A DNA stretch of 25,935 nt from Cryomorphaceae bacterium (GTDB lineage: Bacteria > Bacteroidota > Bacteroidia > Flavobacteriales_D > Crocinitomicaceae), in contig JAIXRD010000247.1 of the NCBI GenBank assembly GCA_027485365.1, positions 1 to 25,935 on the forward strand. The letters run 5' to 3'. Shown here piece by piece: positions 1-7,777 of the stretch. How positions within the stretch are numbered: position 1 is the stretch's first letter; every line of letters begins with the position of its first letter. Made by a program: the position numbers and the translations under genes. The notes beneath the pieces were generated by a model. That model ran no database searches. It was not told where the DNA came from and was given only the letters and a program-made list of their open reading frames with translations.

Positions 1-2
1 AA

Positions 3-227
3 GCCTTGAAAGATGCGGGTATGAAAGTTAAGGGGTTAATCGCAATTTTTTCCTATGGATTTGATACAGCGAAGGAGGCCTTTGACAAAGCGGAAGTTCC
101 ATTTACTGTTTTATCCGATTATGATCATTTGATTGAGCAAGCCGTTAATCTTGAATACATAAAAGAGGAAGAGCTTGACCAGCTAAAGAAATGGCGCGAA
201 TTACCTTCTAACTGGACGCCATCCTAA
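3..227 (+). CDS. pyrE: Orotate phosphoribosyltransferase, C-terminal part (truncated by window edge)
   Basis: Only the last 74 or so codons are present; the reading frame is open from base 3 and the true start lies upstream of the window. PyrE joins orotate to PRPP to give OMP in de novo pyrimidine synthesis. The visible part matches the C-terminal end of the Bacteroidota PyrE family: a hydrophobic strand with a SYGF turn, an amphipathic helix (TAKEAFDKA), a strand (PFTVLSDYD) and a final helix ending in a short polar tail (WRELPSNWTPS). The PRPP-binding loop is outside the window, so the call rests on resemblance of this tail and on the usual pyrE-SRPBCC-birA order of this group. The next gene begins 3 bases after the stop, so the two are probably co-transcribed. 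Confidence 0.85.
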   Translation, partial: ALKDAGMKVKGLIAIFSYGFDTAKEAFDKAEVPFTVLSDYDHLIEQAVNLEYIKEEELDQLKKWRELPSNWTPS

Positions 228-230
228 TTC

Positions 231-626
231 ATGCTAATAGAAAGCAAGCCGTTTACAATAGCCTCGAGTTCAGATCAAGTCTTGAGCTTTTTATCAATTC
301 CAAAAAATTTGGAGAAACTTCTTCCCGCTGAGCGGATTCAAGAATTTAACTCCGATGAAAAACAATGCAGCTTCAAAGTTCAAGGGGGGATCATCATAAG
401 TTTAGTTTTTAACGAACGGACCTCTTCAAGCGTGAGTTACCGCAGTGGAACACACAGTCCGTTTCCTTTTGATTTGTTCGTTTCAGTTGAGGAAATCGAA
501 CAAACATGTAGCGGTCAATTAGTTTTCAAGGGAGAAGCCTCACCATTTATTGCAATGATGGCCAAAGGACCACTTACGGCCTTATTTAATGACATGGGAG
601 AAAACCTAATTAAGGTTTTTAAATAA
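231..626 (+). CDS. SRPBCC-fold (START-like) protein, function unknown
   Basis: A 131-residue soluble protein with no signal peptide or membrane segment. Its pattern fits the SRPBCC/START-like fold: an N-terminal strand (ESKPFTIA), a helix with a DQVLSFLS-type pattern, a helix-forming loop around LEKLLP, then alternating strands (CSFKV, IIISLVF, VSYRS, FDLFVSV, GQLVFKGEA) and a long C-terminal helix (MAKGPLTALFNDMGENLIKVF). Such proteins bind hydrophobic ligands or act as small-molecule sensors, but no ligand can be assigned here. It follows pyrE by 3 bases. Its stop codon overlaps the end of the opposing birA gene by 8 bases, leaving no room for a terminator hairpin between them. The fold is inferred from pattern only. 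Confidence 0.75.
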   Translation: MLIESKPFTIASSSDQVLSFLSIPKNLEKLLPAERIQEFNSDEKQCSFKVQGGIIISLVFNERTSSSVSYRSGTHSPFPFDLFVSVEEIEQTCSGQLVFKGEASPFIAMMAKGPLTALFNDMGENLIKVFK

Positions 627-1347
627 TAAACTTAATTTGACCATGATCAAACAATTGATCTTGATTGTTGATTCGAACCTTAAGCTGCCCCAATGACCCA
701 ACCCCCTGGATTTCTCCAAACACAGCGTGCTCAGCAACTAAAAATTCCTGTTTTACACCTGTCCTAAATAACAGGGCTTCGTAAGATGCTTTCAGCACAT
801 CCCTTTGGCTTAGTAATGACATGTTGGATGAAAGTGAATCGCAAAGCGACCAGAGCACATCCTCTGCACTACTATGAATTCCGCTTATTTTTTTTATTGA
901 AGTAGCTTGAATGGTATTGAAATCCAGTTGGTTTACATTAATTCCTACCCCAATGATGATTGATTTAACTTGAGCTCCTTGGTTCACCGTTTCAATAAGT
1001 AACCCACCAACTTTCAAATCCTCAACAAAAATATCATTTGGCCATTTAATGCTGGCTTTCACGGAAAATTTGTTTAACAAATCGATGACACTCAAGGAAA
1101 CCCACCAATTGATTGTTATAAGGTCACTTAATGCCAAATTGGCAGGCAAATAAACAAATGAGGCACAAAGGTTCATCCCGGGGTCAGAATGCCATACATT
1201 ACTGCGTTGTCCGCGGCCATTCGTCTGAAAATCTGCCATTACTACTGCTCCATTTTCAATTATCCCATCTTTTAGTAGATTGGCTGCATAATTGTTGGTA
1301 GAATCAACCGAATTCAGTTTGAAAACCTGTTTACCGAATTTTAGCAT
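619..1347 (-). CDS. birA: Biotin--[acetyl-CoA-carboxylase] ligase, monofunctional
   Basis: Activates biotin with ATP to biotinyl-AMP and transfers it to the biotin carrier protein of acetyl-CoA carboxylase and related enzymes. The 242-residue product shows the ligase signatures in order: the biotin/AMP-binding loop TNGRGQRSNVW near residue 43 (family form GRGRxGRxW), the catalytic KWPND motif near residue 100, KVGGLLIE and the GVGINVN strand. A short C-terminal SH3-like portion (GEIQGVGSLGQLKVRI) follows. There is no N-terminal winged-helix domain, so it should be a pure ligase and not a bio-operon repressor like E. coli BirA. It is transcribed divergently from rsfS and runs convergently into the SRPBCC gene with an 8-base overlap. 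The start ATG at 1347 is preceded by a TACCTTTG -7 box 26 bases upstream. Confidence 0.93.
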   Translation of the reverse strand: MLKFGKQVFKLNSVDSTNNYAANLLKDGIIENGAVVMADFQTNGRGQRSNVWHSDPGMNLCASFVYLPANLALSDLITINWWVSLSVIDLLNKFSVKASIKWPNDIFVEDLKVGGLLIETVNQGAQVKSIIIGVGINVNQLDFNTIQATSIKKISGIHSSAEDVLWSLCDSLSSNMSLLSQRDVLKASYEALLFRTGVKQEFLVAEHAVFGEIQGVGSLGQLKVRINNQDQLFDHGQIKFII

Positions 1348-1373
1348 AATTTATAGCTAGTAGGAGTAAAAAC

Positions 1374-1381
1374 CAAAGGTA
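1374..1381 (-). promoter_or_regulatory. birA promoter, -7 box TACCTTTG
   Basis: On the minus strand the octamer TACCTTTG exactly fits the Bacteroidota -7 consensus TAnnTTTG, 26 bases ahead of the birA ATG. No good TTTG -33 element is seen. It lies back to back with the rsfS box at 1399-1406. Confidence 0.6.
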
Positions 1382-1398
1382 TATTTAAATTAATGAAT

Positions 1399-1406
1399 TA
1401 GTTTTG
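1399..1406 (+). promoter_or_regulatory. rsfS-ftsH promoter, -7 box TAGTTTTG
   Basis: The octamer TAGTTTTG fits TAnnTTTG and sits 18 bases before the rsfS ATG. Its expected -33 position (about 1376-1379) falls on the birA -7 box. It probably drives the rsfS-ftsH-cdsA-psd cluster. Confidence 0.65.
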
Positions 1407-1424
1407 CACCTTGTATAAAAATTA

Positions 1425-1805
1425 ATGGCAAAGATTAAAAAAGAAATATCGCATTCCGAATTACTTAGCAATTGTATTGTTGAAGGAATGCAAGAAAATA
1501 AAGCAAAGGATATTGTGGTTATTGACCTTAGGGGTTTAAGTTCTGCGGTGTGTGATTTCTTTGTAATTTGTTCCGGCGAATCAAGCACTCAAGTCGATGG
1601 TATTACTAATGCTATTATGCGTTTCACCCGAAAAACACTTAAAGAGAAACCGTGGCATACTGAAGGACAACGAAACAGTGAATGGGTTTTGCTTGATTAC
1701 GTAGATGTAGTCGCCCATGTGTTTTACAAGGACGCCCGTGGATTTTATGAGATAGAGGAATTGTGGGCAGATGGTGTAAGAACAGACATCCCAAACTTAA
1801 ATTAA
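1425..1805 (+). CDS. rsfS: Ribosome silencing factor RsfS
   Basis: A 126-residue protein of the RsfS/Iojap/DUF143 family. RsfS binds uL14 on the large ribosomal subunit and blocks subunit joining, lowering translation in starvation. Visible family features are the N-terminal helix followed by DIVVIDLRGLSSAVCDFFVICSG (described here in two parts: DIVVIDLRGLSS and CDFFVICSG), the SSTQVDGITNAI helix, then PWHTEGQRNSEWVLLDYVDVVAHVF split into PWHTEGQ and WVLLDYVDVVAHVF, and the Tyr-rich end FYEIEELWAD. All of these are near-invariant in the family. It is first in a plus-strand cluster, 6 bases before ftsH, an arrangement common in Flavobacteriales. The start at 1425 is the first ATG after the -7 box and gives the normal family length. 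Confidence 0.95.
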   Translation: MAKIKKEISHSELLSNCIVEGMQENKAKDIVVIDLRGLSSAVCDFFVICSGESSTQVDGITNAIMRFTRKTLKEKPWHTEGQRNSEWVLLDYVDVVAHVFYKDARGFYEIEELWADGVRTDIPNLN

Positions 1806-1811
1806 AACATT

Positions 1812-3881
1812 ATGTCAGAAAATAAAAAGAAAGGTGGTTTTTCAGTGTATTGGATCTATGCAATTGCTGGTATCGCTTTTATTGCAATTCAATTATATTA
1901 CGGTGCTGAGTCACGCATAACCATTGAACGTAAGCAAACACTATTCGAATTGGTAGATTCAAGTGGTGTTGAAAAAATCACTATAATCAACGATCAACGT
2001 GCTAATTTCACCTTAAATGGAAGAGGAATTGAATTGGTGAAAACCTTTAAGAAAGGAGAATATCCTAAAATCTGGAAGCAACTGAAAAAGGAAAAGTCCT
2101 TAGAAAAACAGAAAAAATCAGAAATTGTACTTGAGAACATCGGTGATCTTGGGAATTTTGAAAACAGCTTAGAAAAAGAACGTGGATTTGAATGTGCTCG
2201 CGATACAGAAACGGATTATTTCGGTACCGCTCTAGCCTATTTGTTACCGTTCGGAATCATTTTCTTAATATGGTTTTTTGTAATGCGCAGAATGACTGGA
2301 GGCGGTGGAAGCGGCGGCGGCGGCGGACAAATTTTCAATATTGGGAAATCAAGAGCTCAATTGTATGACAAAGGAAAATCAACCAACGTAACATTTAAGG
2401 ATGTTGCAGGATTGCAAGGAGCAAAAGAGGAAATTGTAGAAATCGTTGAATTCCTTAAAAACCCTAAGAAATACACGGACATTGGTGCAAAAATCCCAAA
2501 AGGCGCTTTATTAGTTGGTCCTCCAGGAACAGGTAAAACTTTATTAGCAAAAGCAGTAGCTGGAGAAGCTAAGGTACCTTTCTTCTCTCTATCTGGATCT
2601 GACTTTGTGGAAATGTTTGTTGGTGTTGGAGCATCACGAGTAAGGGATCTTTTCCGTCAGGCAAAAGAGAAAGCTCCGTCTATAATTTTTATTGATGAGA
2701 TTGATGCGATTGGAAGAGCCAGAGGTAAGAATAACGGGTTTAATTCAAACGATGAACGCGAAAACACCTTGAACCAATTACTTACAGAAATGGATGGTTT
2801 TGGTACAAACAGTGGGGTGATTATTTTAGCTGCTACCAACCGAGCAGATGTGCTGGATAGCGCGCTTTTAAGAGCAGGACGATTCGACCGACAGATCTAT
2901 GTAGATATGCCCGATTTAAATGAACGGAAAGAAATCTTCCAAGTACATTTAAAACCGCTGAAACTAGAAGAAGGGCTAGATATTGACTTTTTAGCTAAAC
3001 AAACGCCTGGATTTAGTGGCGCCGATATCGCTAACTTATGTAATGAAGCTGCATTAATTGCTGCACGAAAAGAAAAGAAGAAAGTTGGTAAGCAAGATTT
3101 CCTTGATGCGGTAGATCGAATTGTAGGTGGCTTAGAAAAGAAAAATAAAATCATCACCAAGGATGAGAAAAAGGCAATCGCAATCCATGAGGCAGGTCAT
3201 GCCACCATTTCATGGTTATTGGAATATGCAAATCCCTTAGTGAAAGTTACGATTGTCCCTCGTGGTCAGTCGTTGGGAGCAGCATGGTATTTACCTGAAG
3301 AGCGCAGCATTACGACCACGGAACAATTATTAGATCAAATGTGTTCCGCACTCGGAGGAAGAGCAGCAGAGGAGCTTGTATTCTCTAAAATCAGCACGGG
3401 TGCATTGAGTGATTTGGAGAAAATAACCAAACAAGCCTATGCGATGGTCTCAATTTATGGATTGAACAAACGCGTAGGAAATATTTCCTTTTACGATTCA
3501 CAAGGGAGGGATGCATTCACAAAACCATATTCTGACGAGACAGCAAAAATAATTGATGAAGAAGTATCGAAATTAGTTGAAAGTCAATATCAGCGTGCGT
3601 TAAAAATCCTTACAGAAAATAAAGATAAACTAGAGCTATTAGCTGAAAAACTCTTAATTGACGAGGTTATATTTAAAGAAAACTTGGAAGAAATCTTCGG
3701 CAAACGTCCTTGGGATCCTGCGGAACTTATTGAAGATAAAGAAAATTCTTCTAAAGATTCAGCCTCAGAAAACGAACAACTTGCATCTTCAGAAGTTTCT
3801 CCCTCCGAAGAAAATCAACCTGAAGACCCCACAGAAAATCCAACACCACCGAAGAACGAATCAGAAACAACTGAAGAATAG
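1812..3881 (+). CDS. ftsH: ATP-dependent zinc metalloprotease FtsH
   Basis: Membrane-anchored AAA+ protease that degrades misfolded membrane proteins and short-lived regulators. The 689-residue protein has a first membrane helix near residues 12-28, a periplasmic FtsH-extracellular domain, a second membrane helix near 139-158 and a glycine linker around 163-172. The AAA domain contains Walker A GPPGTGKT at 236-243, Walker B ending IDEID at 294-298, and the second region of homology with the RAGRFDR arginine fingers. The protease domain has the zinc site HEAGH at 459-463 and the third ligand Asp534 in GALSDLEK. The C-terminal 45 or so residues are acidic, Pro/Glu/Ser-rich and probably disordered. 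All catalytic residues are intact. It lies between rsfS and cdsA with 6- and 12-base gaps, suggesting one transcript. Confidence 0.97.
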   Translation: MSENKKKGGFSVYWIYAIAGIAFIAIQLYYGAESRITIERKQTLFELVDSSGVEKITIINDQRANFTLNGRGIELVKTFKKGEYPKIWKQLKKEKSLEKQKKSEIVLENIGDLGNFENSLEKERGFECARDTETDYFGTALAYLLPFGIIFLIWFFVMRRMTGGGGSGGGGGQIFNIGKSRAQLYDKGKSTNVTFKDVAGLQGAKEEIVEIVEFLKNPKKYTDIGAKIPKGALLVGPPGTGKTLLAKAVAGEAKVPFFSLSGSDFVEMFVGVGASRVRDLFRQAKEKAPSIIFIDEIDAIGRARGKNNGFNSNDERENTLNQLLTEMDGFGTNSGVIILAATNRADVLDSALLRAGRFDRQIYVDMPDLNERKEIFQVHLKPLKLEEGLDIDFLAKQTPGFSGADIANLCNEAALIAARKEKKKVGKQDFLDAVDRIVGGLEKKNKIITKDEKKAIAIHEAGHATISWLLEYANPLVKVTIVPRGQSLGAAWYLPEERSITTTEQLLDQMCSALGGRAAEELVFSKISTGALSDLEKITKQAYAMVSIYGLNKRVGNISFYDSQGRDAFTKPYSDETAKIIDEEVSKLVESQYQRALKILTENKDKLELLAEKLLIDEVIFKENLEEIFGKRPWDPAELIEDKENSSKDSASENEQLASSEVSPSEENQPEDPTENPTPPKNESETTEE

Positions 3882-3893
3882 GCTTCCTAGGGC

Positions 3894-4709
3894 ATGAATA
3901 ATTTAGTCCAACGAGTCATAACCGGAACGATCCTTGGGATATTAATATTGGGATCGGTAATCGCAGGTCCTTGGATTCAAGGCCTTGTTTTTAGTGTATT
4001 TATGATTGTAGGATTGCTTGAATTCTATCGCATGTGCGATCGATTATCGTTCATTCATGTTTCTAAGGAAATGGGCTTATTTATCGGTATTTTTATTTAT
4101 TTACTTCTCATTGGAATGAGTATAGAGGTGCTCCCCATCATTTCGATTACGGTAGTTTTCCCATTGTTTTTTGGTTTGATTTTAACAGAGCTTTGGAAAA
4201 AGCACCCCCAACCACTTTTAAACATTGCAGTATTGGTTCTTGGAATAATTTACGTGGTTATTCCATTTTATTTGAGCATTGATTTAAATATTCGAAACGG
4301 TCAATTTCTACCGAATGTTGCGGGTATGCTAATTTTAATTTGGACAAATGATACCATGGCATATTTCATTGGTAAAAAATGGGGTAAACGCAAGTTATTT
4401 GAGCGTATTTCGCCGAAGAAAACTTGGGAAGGCACACTTGGCGGAATTGTATTTACCTTATTTTTCGGCTTCATTATAGGTACATACATTAATCAAGGAT
4501 TGACCTTATTTTGGGTTGTCTCGGCAGTTATAATTGGCCCGTGCGCCATCTTTGGGGATTTATTAGAATCGCTATTTAAACGAAGTTTAGAAATTAAAGA
4601 CAGTGGAAATATTTTACCAGGTCACGGAGGCGTATTAGACCGCTTTGATGCTGCCTTATTTAGTATCCCATTCTTCTATTGTTGGTATATGCTCTATTTT
4701 TATTGGTAA
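3894..4709 (+). CDS. cdsA: Phosphatidate cytidylyltransferase
   Basis: Makes CDP-diacylglycerol from phosphatidic acid and CTP, the branch point to phosphatidylethanolamine and other phospholipids. The 271-residue protein is highly hydrophobic with about eight predicted membrane helices. It contains SPKKTWEG and, at residues 226-252, the full CDP-alcohol cytidylyltransferase signature (S-x-x-K-R then KD, HGG and DRFD). It starts 12 bases after ftsH and ends 9 bases before psd, which catalyses a later step in the same pathway. The intermediate enzyme, phosphatidylserine synthase, is not in the window. Confidence 0.96.
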   Translation: MNNLVQRVITGTILGILILGSVIAGPWIQGLVFSVFMIVGLLEFYRMCDRLSFIHVSKEMGLFIGIFIYLLLIGMSIEVLPIISITVVFPLFFGLILTELWKKHPQPLLNIAVLVLGIIYVVIPFYLSIDLNIRNGQFLPNVAGMLILIWTNDTMAYFIGKKWGKRKLFERISPKKTWEGTLGGIVFTLFFGFIIGTYINQGLTLFWVVSAVIIGPCAIFGDLLESLFKRSLEIKDSGNILPGHGGVLDRFDAALFSIPFFYCWYMLYFYW

Positions 4710-4718
4710 ATTTACCCT

Positions 4719-5378
4719 ATGCGATTTCATAAAGAAGGATACGTCATTATGACAACAGCCGCGCTCATAACTGGTGTTATTGTAGCCGCGATATGGATAT
4801 TATTAGGAAATTCGATGGGTTGGCTGAGTGCATTACTCTCTTTGGTTCCTTTGGTTTTCCTTTATCTTATTATACAATTCTTTCGAGTTCCAAACCGAAC
4901 AATAGCCGGTAATTCAACTGAAGTTGTTTGTCCGGCTGATGGGAAAGTGGTTGTAATTGAACGGGTTTATGAACCTGAGTTTTTAAAAGAAGATTGTATA
5001 CAGATATCTATTTTCATGTCGCCCTTGAATGTTCATGCGAACTATGTGCCGATCACTGGGAACGTAGTGTATACTAAATACCATGAAGGTTCATACTTGG
5101 TTGCATGGCACCCGAAAAGCTCTACGGAGAATGAACGTTCAACGATGGTAATCGAAACCTCTTCAAAAAAACGTGTATTGGTTCGCCAAATTGCCGGCGC
5201 TGTCGCACGAAGAATTTGTTTTTACGCAAGTCCTAATCACTTGTATGAAAAAGGTGATGAATTTGGCTTCATAAAGTTCGGCTCACGAGTGGACGTCTTT
5301 CTACCTTTAGATGCGCATATCAACGTAAGCCTGGGACAAAAGGTTAAAAATCGTGAAGATATACTTGCAACTCTGTAA
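4719..5378 (+). CDS. psd: Phosphatidylserine decarboxylase family protein (short type)
   Basis: Converts phosphatidylserine to phosphatidylethanolamine using a self-generated pyruvoyl group. The 219-residue length and N-terminal pair of hydrophobic segments (about residues 9-30 and 34-51) fit the short, membrane-associated PSD type common in Bacteroidota. VVCPADGKV, FMSPLNVHANYVP and CFYASPN are family motifs. Self-cleavage is expected between Gly188 and Ser189 in FGSRVD, giving a long beta chain and an alpha chain of about 31 residues. It follows cdsA by 9 bases. An alternative ATG lies ten codons downstream (4749) but the first ATG keeps the usual N-terminal EGY leader. Confidence 0.94.
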   Translation: MRFHKEGYVIMTTAALITGVIVAAIWILLGNSMGWLSALLSLVPLVFLYLIIQFFRVPNRTIAGNSTEVVCPADGKVVVIERVYEPEFLKEDCIQISIFMSPLNVHANYVPITGNVVYTKYHEGSYLVAWHPKSSTENERSTMVIETSSKKRVLVRQIAGAVARRICFYASPNHLYEKGDEFGFIKFGSRVDVFLPLDAHINVSLGQKVKNREDILATL

Positions 5379-5385
5379 ATCTTAG

Positions 5386-5393
5386 TACATTTA
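5386..5393 (+). promoter_or_regulatory. Possible -7 box TACATTTA
   Basis: Seven of eight bases fit TAnnTTTG (final G is A). It sits 15 bases before the 69-aa gene. It may give that small gene its own transcript separate from psd, but the match is imperfect. Confidence 0.3.
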
Positions 5394-5408
5394 TAAAAAA
5401 AATAACCC

Positions 5409-5618
5409 ATGAAAAAATTAGTTTTAGCTGTTGCGTTGGTTACCATGAGTGGAACGATCGCTTCAAAAGTATACGCTGCTCAAACTGGCGTTAAAATGGA
5501 ACTTCGTGACGACGACAAGAAGAAAAAGAAAAAGAAGAAAGGAAGTTGTTCCGCAACGGAACAAAAGAAATGTTGTTCTGGAACAACACAGAAATCTGGA
5601 TGTACAGATAAACATTAA
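5409..5618 (+). CDS. Small exported Lys- and Cys-rich protein, unknown function
   Basis: I do not recognise a characterised family. The 69-residue product begins with a clear signal peptide (MKK, hydrophobic core to about residue 18, probable cleavage after the Ala pair at 23-24). The mature part of about 45 residues is unusual: three Asp (34-36), eight consecutive Lys (37-44), then a Gly/Ser/Thr/Lys-rich tail with Cys at 47, 55, 56 and 65. The Cys spacing could support metal binding or disulfides, but this is inference. It stands 30 bases after psd and is followed at once by a strong terminator. The lysine run uses mixed AAG and AAA codons, so it is not a simple homopolymer slip. The intact signal peptide and terminator argue that it is a real gene. 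Confidence 0.75.
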   Translation: MKKLVLAVALVTMSGTIASKVYAAQTGVKMELRDDDKKKKKKKKGSCSATEQKKCCSGTTQKSGCTDKH

Positions 5619-5620
5619 AT

Positions 5621-5646
5621 AAAAAAGGGGCTTAGGCCCCTTTTTT
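5621..5646. terminator. Bidirectional Rho-independent terminator
   Basis: GGGGC and GCCCC pair around a TTAG loop, and the stem continues into A6 and T6 flanks. It therefore ends both the plus-strand psd/69-aa transcript and the minus-strand acyl-CoA ligase transcript. It starts 3 bases after one stop codon and ends 2 bases before the other. Confidence 0.92.
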
Positions 5647-5647
5647 A

Positions 5648-7405
5648 TTACTCAAAAATCTCATTGAATTCTTTACTGTACTTTTCGAGAATTACTTTGC
5701 GCTTCAACTTCAGTGTTGGTGTCAACTCATTCCCCTCAATTGAAAATAAATTTGGCAACAGTTTAATTTTCTTGAGTTGCTCCCAATTTCCAAGGTGAGC
5801 ATTTACTTTTTCTATCTCCTCAAACATCCGTTTATTTAGGGTTGGGTCAGCGATAATTTCCTCATTGCTTAAGTTATCAAAAGATAGGTCGTGTCGTTTA
5901 GCCCAAGACCGTACAAATGCGTAATCTGGTACAATGAATGCTGCAGGAAATTTTTGGTTCTCTCCAATAACCATGGCTTGCTCGATAAAGCGAGATTCTT
6001 TTAGTGAATTTTCAATGGCTTGAGGCACAATGTATTTACCCCCAGATGTTTTAAAGATTTCCTTTTTACGATCGGTTATTTTAAGATATTTACCTTCGAT
6101 GAACTCCCCTATATCCCCGGTTTTCAGCCACCCTTCCTCATTAAACACGTCTTTGGTAGCTTCCTCGTTGTTATAATATCCAATCATAACGTTGGGACCT
6201 TTTACCAAAATTTCGCCGTCTGATGCAATCATGACCTGGACATCATCGATTAACGCGCCAACGCTTCCAAAACGAATTCCGCGCTGAAATGAATTCACTG
6301 AAATTACAGGAGATGTTTCGGTCATTCCATACCCTTCTAAAATTGGAATACCCGCGGCTAAAAATATCCGAGACAACCTAGGTTGTAAGGCCGCACTCCC
6401 AGATGCGATAGCACGTACATTACCGCCCAAGGCTTCCTGCCATTTTGAAAAAATCAACTTTTTGGCGATGCCAAGTTTAAAATAATACCATGATCCTTTA
6501 CCGGTTTGCTCATATTCTTCTGCCAGGCTAACCGCCCAAAAGAAAAGCTTCTTCTTTATACCCGTTAAGTCTTCCCCTTTTGCGATAATTTTATCGTAAA
6601 CCTTCTCGATTAATCTAGGTACGGCACTAAAGACATCTGGTTTTACTTCGCGAATGTTATCACCAATGGTCTCCATAGATTCCGCGAAATAAATTGAAGC
6701 GCCAATGTACATATACAAATAATGAAGCATTCGCTCATAAATGTGACAAACCGGAAGAAATGATAATACCTTTGAATGTTGATCTGCTGGAATTGGCTCT
6801 TCACAGGCCAAAACATTAGAAAGTACATTTCCATGGGTTAACATAACGCCTTTCGGATTACCCGTTGTACCAGACGTATAAATTATAGTTACCATGTCCT
6901 CAGGTTTAACGGCATCCATACGTTCTTGAACCATCAATTCAGAGACTTCATGCTGCATTTCAAACAAGACATTCCAAGACTGCACATTTGGCAAGGAATC
7001 GAATGAAAACACTTCTTTCAATCTAGACAATTGAGGTTTCACCTCGTTGATTTTATCCGCAATCTCCTGATTCCCTACAAACATATATTCAGCTGCACAA
7101 TCGTTAAGAATGTAAGCATAATCCTTTGCTGAAATGGTCGGGTATAAGGGTACTAGTATAGCACCCACCTGCTGCACTGCAATATCAAGAACATTCCATT
7201 CATATCGATTGCTAGAAGCCACTGCAATGCGATCACCTGCCACAACTCCCATGTGATACAATGCCTTAGAAAGGCGCATAGTTTGCTGTAAGAACTCCTG
7301 AGTAGAAAGCGATTGCCACTGGCCGTCAACTTTCGTATTAAACATGTTCGCTTGTGGAAAATTCTTTAATTGATGGCAAGGAACATCAAACAATCGATTT
7401 AACAT
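5648..7405 (-). CDS. Long-chain fatty acid--CoA ligase (AMP-forming)
   Basis: Adenylates a fatty acid and transfers it to CoA, for beta-oxidation or lipid synthesis. The 585-residue protein is of the FAA1-like class typical of Bacteroidota. The AMP-binding P-loop YTSGTTGNPKG is at residues 176-186. Later come GYGMTETSP, the TGDIGE hinge-region motif, and ITDRKKEIFKTSGGKYI with the expected catalytic-lysine region in the C-terminal lid. Membrane segments are absent, so it should be cytosolic or peripherally attached. Length and motif set fit acyl-CoA synthetases better than acetyl-CoA synthetases, but chain-length preference cannot be read. It lies 40 bases after the 86-aa gene with no evident promoter between, suggesting one transcript. 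Confidence 0.93.
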   Translation of the reverse strand: MLNRLFDVPCHQLKNFPQANMFNTKVDGQWQSLSTQEFLQQTMRLSKALYHMGVVAGDRIAVASSNRYEWNVLDIAVQQVGAILVPLYPTISAKDYAYILNDCAAEYMFVGNQEIADKINEVKPQLSRLKEVFSFDSLPNVQSWNVLFEMQHEVSELMVQERMDAVKPEDMVTIIYTSGTTGNPKGVMLTHGNVLSNVLACEEPIPADQHSKVLSFLPVCHIYERMLHYLYMYIGASIYFAESMETIGDNIREVKPDVFSAVPRLIEKVYDKIIAKGEDLTGIKKKLFFWAVSLAEEYEQTGKGSWYYFKLGIAKKLIFSKWQEALGGNVRAIASGSAALQPRLSRIFLAAGIPILEGYGMTETSPVISVNSFQRGIRFGSVGALIDDVQVMIASDGEILVKGPNVMIGYYNNEEATKDVFNEEGWLKTGDIGEFIEGKYLKITDRKKEIFKTSGGKYIVPQAIENSLKESRFIEQAMVIGENQKFPAAFIVPDYAFVRSWAKRHDLSFDNLSNEEIIADPTLNKRMFEEIEKVNAHLGNWEQLKKIKLLPNLFSIEGNELTPTLKLKRKVILEKYSKEFNEIFE

Positions 7406-7445
7406 AGCATTCGTATTTAGTAATCGGTTAATTGTTTTTTTTTAA

Positions 7446-7706
7446 TCAATGGTTTAACCCATTCAATTTATCTAAAAGCTCATCGGATTTCTGATCAAAA
7501 TCAGACACAATCGACTTAAAATCCGCCTTTGTTTTCCCGGTATTAATTCGGGACAATAATTCATTATAGGTAGAAATTACTTCCTCAATCAATCCTTCAG
7601 CTGCTTCAGCCTTATCGTCATTTACCTCTTGAATATATATGCACTCATCTATTACATCAATGATCATTGCATTGATTTGTTTCTTTAACATTCGTTTATT
7701 TGCCAT
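7446..7706 (-). CDS. Unknown 86-residue helical protein
   Basis: I do not recognise this family. The product is soluble, acidic and almost entirely helix-forming: a basic N-terminus (MANKRMLKKQ), a helix through INAMIIDVIDECIYIQEV, a second through AEGLIEEVISTYNELLSRI, and a third through FKSIVSDFDQKSDELLDKL. The heptad-like spacing of hydrophobics suggests a three-helix bundle or coiled coil. One Cys is present and no catalytic motif is visible. A TATATTTG -7 box with a TTTG upstream element precedes it, and the acyl-CoA ligase follows 40 bases later, so the two are probably co-transcribed. A role related to the ligase is only a guess from position. Confidence 0.75.
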   Translation of the reverse strand: MANKRMLKKQINAMIIDVIDECIYIQEVNDDKAEAAEGLIEEVISTYNELLSRINTGKTKADFKSIVSDFDQKSDELLDKLNGLNH

Positions 7707-7719
7707 AGTGTGTTTTTTC

Positions 7720-7747
7720 CAAATATATTCATTTTAATCATAACAAA
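7720..7747 (-). promoter_or_regulatory. Promoter of the 86-aa gene and acyl-CoA ligase
   Basis: The minus strand carries TTTG (7744-7747), a 16-base spacer and TATATTTG (7720-7727), matching both Bacteroidota promoter elements, with a slightly short spacer. It is 13 bases from the ATG. It lies back to back with the rlmI promoter. Confidence 0.65.
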
Positions 7748-7765
7748 GCGCCCAAAGTAAATCGC

Positions 7766-7773
7766 TACTTTTG
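7766..7773 (+). promoter_or_regulatory. rlmI promoter, -7 box TACTTTTG
   Basis: Exact TAnnTTTG match only 4 bases before the GTG start codon. Transcription would begin on or next to the start codon, implying a leaderless or nearly leaderless message. Confidence 0.6.
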
Positions 7774-7777
7774 CACT

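Noticed and set aside
1385..1588. Minus-strand frame over the rsfS start
   Set aside because: Shadow of rsfS that would also cover the divergent promoter region; no supporting motif.
3658..3897. Open frame over the ftsH tail
   Set aside because: It is the +1 shadow of the A-rich, acidic ftsH C-terminus; composition is low-complexity Lys/Asn/Pro and the ftsH frame is clearly coding.
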